Below are positions 62,569 through 64,000 of a stretch of DNA of 64,000 nt, one piece after another. This DNA is from Mactra quadrangularis. Its lineage: Eukaryota; Mollusca; Bivalvia; Venerida; Mactridae. How positions within the stretch are numbered: the stretch's first letter is position 1; the number at the start of each line of letters is the position of its first letter. The notes beneath the pieces are model-generated. The model searched no databases. It was not told where the DNA came from and saw only the letters and a program-made list of their open reading frames with translations. The position numbers were made by a program, and so were the translations under genes. The DNA lies in NCBI GenBank assembly GCA_025267735.1, contig CM046303.1, forward strand, positions 35,725,380 through 35,789,379. Reading direction: 5' to 3'.

Positions 62569-62574
62569 AATAAA
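62569..62574 (+). promoter_or_regulatory. AATAAA polyadenylation signal candidate
   Basis: Hexamer about 300 bp after the stop of the candidate terminal exon; a second occurs at 62753-62758. Consistent with a 3' UTR but weak alone. Confidence 0.3.
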
Positions 62575-62767
62575 ATTTTTCACAGTAAAGTGTGAATATA
62601 ACACATGTTAACTTTAAAATACAAAACATTGATTCTTTAATGATTTCAAAATGTTATTGACTATTGTATGTGATGTTTCTGCAGACATAATATCGTAGTT
62701 TTGCGCTTGCAAAATTAATAGAAAAAAAACTGCAAACTTTGCCGATTTTTAGAATAAACGTTAGTTC

Positions 62768-63223
62768 TAGCTCACCTGAGCAAAAATGTGAGTTAATGTG
62801 ATCGGTTTACATCCGACGTGCGCTGAGCCGTAAATCGTGCATCAACAATTTCTTAAACCATCTTCGTGTCATATGGACTACAGTTACCAAATTTGGCATG
62901 TAGCACCATCTTAAAGTCCTCTACACATATATTTAAAATTATGCCCCTGTTTTACATAGAGTAACATAAGAAAATGTTGAAAACTCCTTTTTTCTAATTT
63001 TGTATGACCGAGAGCATTTCCACTTGGCGTGTAGTATCTCATAACTCTACAAAAAAAGTTTAAATTTTGACCCTGGGGATTACTAGTTTTATAAGCTTTC
63101 ATATTTGGAATGTGACCTCAAGGTTTCATATATATGAACATTAAAGTGTTACAAGATTTTGTGTCAGATGCTCTTAAAATCTAGTTCGCAGGTGAGCGAT
63201 CCAGGGTCCTTATTATCCTTTTG
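62768..63223. repeat. Mollusc-type interspersed repeat (AGCTCACCTGAGC family)
   Basis: Opens CTAGCTCACCTGAGC and ends GCAGGTGAGCGATCCAGGGTC followed by CTTATTATCCTTTTGTT, with CTCACCTGAGC / GCAGGTGAG inverted ends. The interior holds GATCGGTTTACATCCGACGTGC-like sequence. I recall near-identical ends in many mollusc genomic sequences. Non-coding; the 63-codon minus frame inside is not a gene. Confidence 0.75.
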
Positions 63224-64000
63224 TTTACATGCAAAGGGGGGAGGGGTCAATATTTCACACTCGTCCGTTGTCCATTTTTACACGTTCTTAATTTCATAGT
63301 TCGAAGGAGTGATAGAAACTCGTGCACTTAACTACGTACGAGAACAGTATTGTATACTGTATAATTCAATCAAGAAAACATAACAATGCAAATTTACATT
63401 AAGTTGAAACAATACATGATAACCTTTTAATAATCAAGAGTCAGATAAAGTATTCATTCAATTCAATTTTGTTACAATTTAAAATAAGTTCTTATATACG
63501 AACAAGTGAGGACTGATTTATACTAGTCCTTTGACAAATAAGTACGAGACGTCCAACTAGGGAAAAAGTATGCCTTACCACTACATTTAGCGTATGCTTA
63601 CTATATTATAACTCACATTTACGACATAAGACATATTCTTTACGAATAAACAGTCTGTTTCGGCTATATATGTACTTGGTTAGACTATAAAAAACAACAG
63701 ACTAAATATGTACAACGTCGAAGCAGTTTTTCATGTTTCTGCCATTTTCCAGGAAACATGACTTATTTCCACACTAATCTATAACAGCAGAACCAAGTTT
63801 AGTAGATGTACATTCATTTTCTAGATGCAGTTTTAATCAAGATCAATGGCACCACTAAAATAAAAGTGTTCTTATAAACTACCCTGTAGAGAATGAATTC
63901 ATATTTTGTCTGAGATAATAATTTATATTCAACCAATACATCATATTTACAGATATTCTTCACAAAATTACTGTATACCGATGACGTATAGGATTTTCTA
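63224..64000. other. Window end, nothing recognised
   Basis: AT-rich, no supportable feature. The nAChR gene may or may not continue past the window. Confidence 0.4.

Noticed and set aside
1..64000. CRISPR array, bacterial operon or phage content
   Set aside because: No regularly spaced direct repeats with unique spacers, no dense ORFs and no ribosome-binding sites; spliced exons and SINEs show a eukaryotic nuclear genome.

Overview
This is an AT-rich animal nuclear window, most likely from a mollusc and plausibly a bivalve. The only confident host gene is part of one nicotinic acetylcholine receptor (nAChR) subunit gene on the + strand, with introns of up to about 27 kb. The mollusc call rests on an alpha-type nAChR with PAK in place of GEK at the start of M2 (as in molluscan anion-type nAChRs), on tRNA-derived SINEs ending in a GTTAAACCC-type tail, and on a 63 kb repeat opening AGCTCACCTGAGC that I associate from memory with mollusc genomes. 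No species can be named.

Gene layout: an N-terminal ligand-binding exon (7256-7482) is followed by a 26.9 kb intron and a 110-nt loop-A exon (34339-34448). Then come THREE homologous 458-nt exons (37156-37613, 43502-43959, 48040-48497). Each encodes loop E, the Cys-loop, loop B, loop C with the vicinal CC pair, M1 and the start of M2. A single 87-nt exon (49463-49549) carries the rest of M2. All junction phases agree. Each 458-nt exon is 3n+2 long with phase-2 acceptor and phase-1 donor, so only one copy can be used per transcript without a frameshift. This is a cassette of mutually exclusive exons that would swap most of the ligand-binding face, M1 and the 2' pore residue (Met, Gln or Ser). 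Two possible terminal exons are seen (57738-57802 and 62093-62268, the latter perhaps M4). I could not find an exon for M3 or the cytoplasmic loop, nor the signal-peptide exon.

Everything else is intron or flank filled with repeats. These include: a complete but frameshifted Tc1-type (DD34E) transposon at 40199-41755; a Tc1-type MITE at 30318-30685; two ~1 kb non-autonomous elements (12198-13335 and 26440-27446) sharing an unusual architecture of terminal inverted repeats plus arrays of short palindromes; a 298-bp MITE nested in another palindromic element (34929-35340) with a 6-bp target duplication; several foldback elements; a 5'-truncated LINE (16245-16650); about nine tRNA-like/SINE pieces, including three copies of one probably tRNA-Lys-derived family; minisatellites at 3.8, 13.6 and 31.7 kb; and long degenerate tandem duplications at 8.2-10.4, 46.6, 59.1 and 60.2-61.3 kb. 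The large stretches listed without a call hold no exon, RNA gene or repeat I could support by reading.
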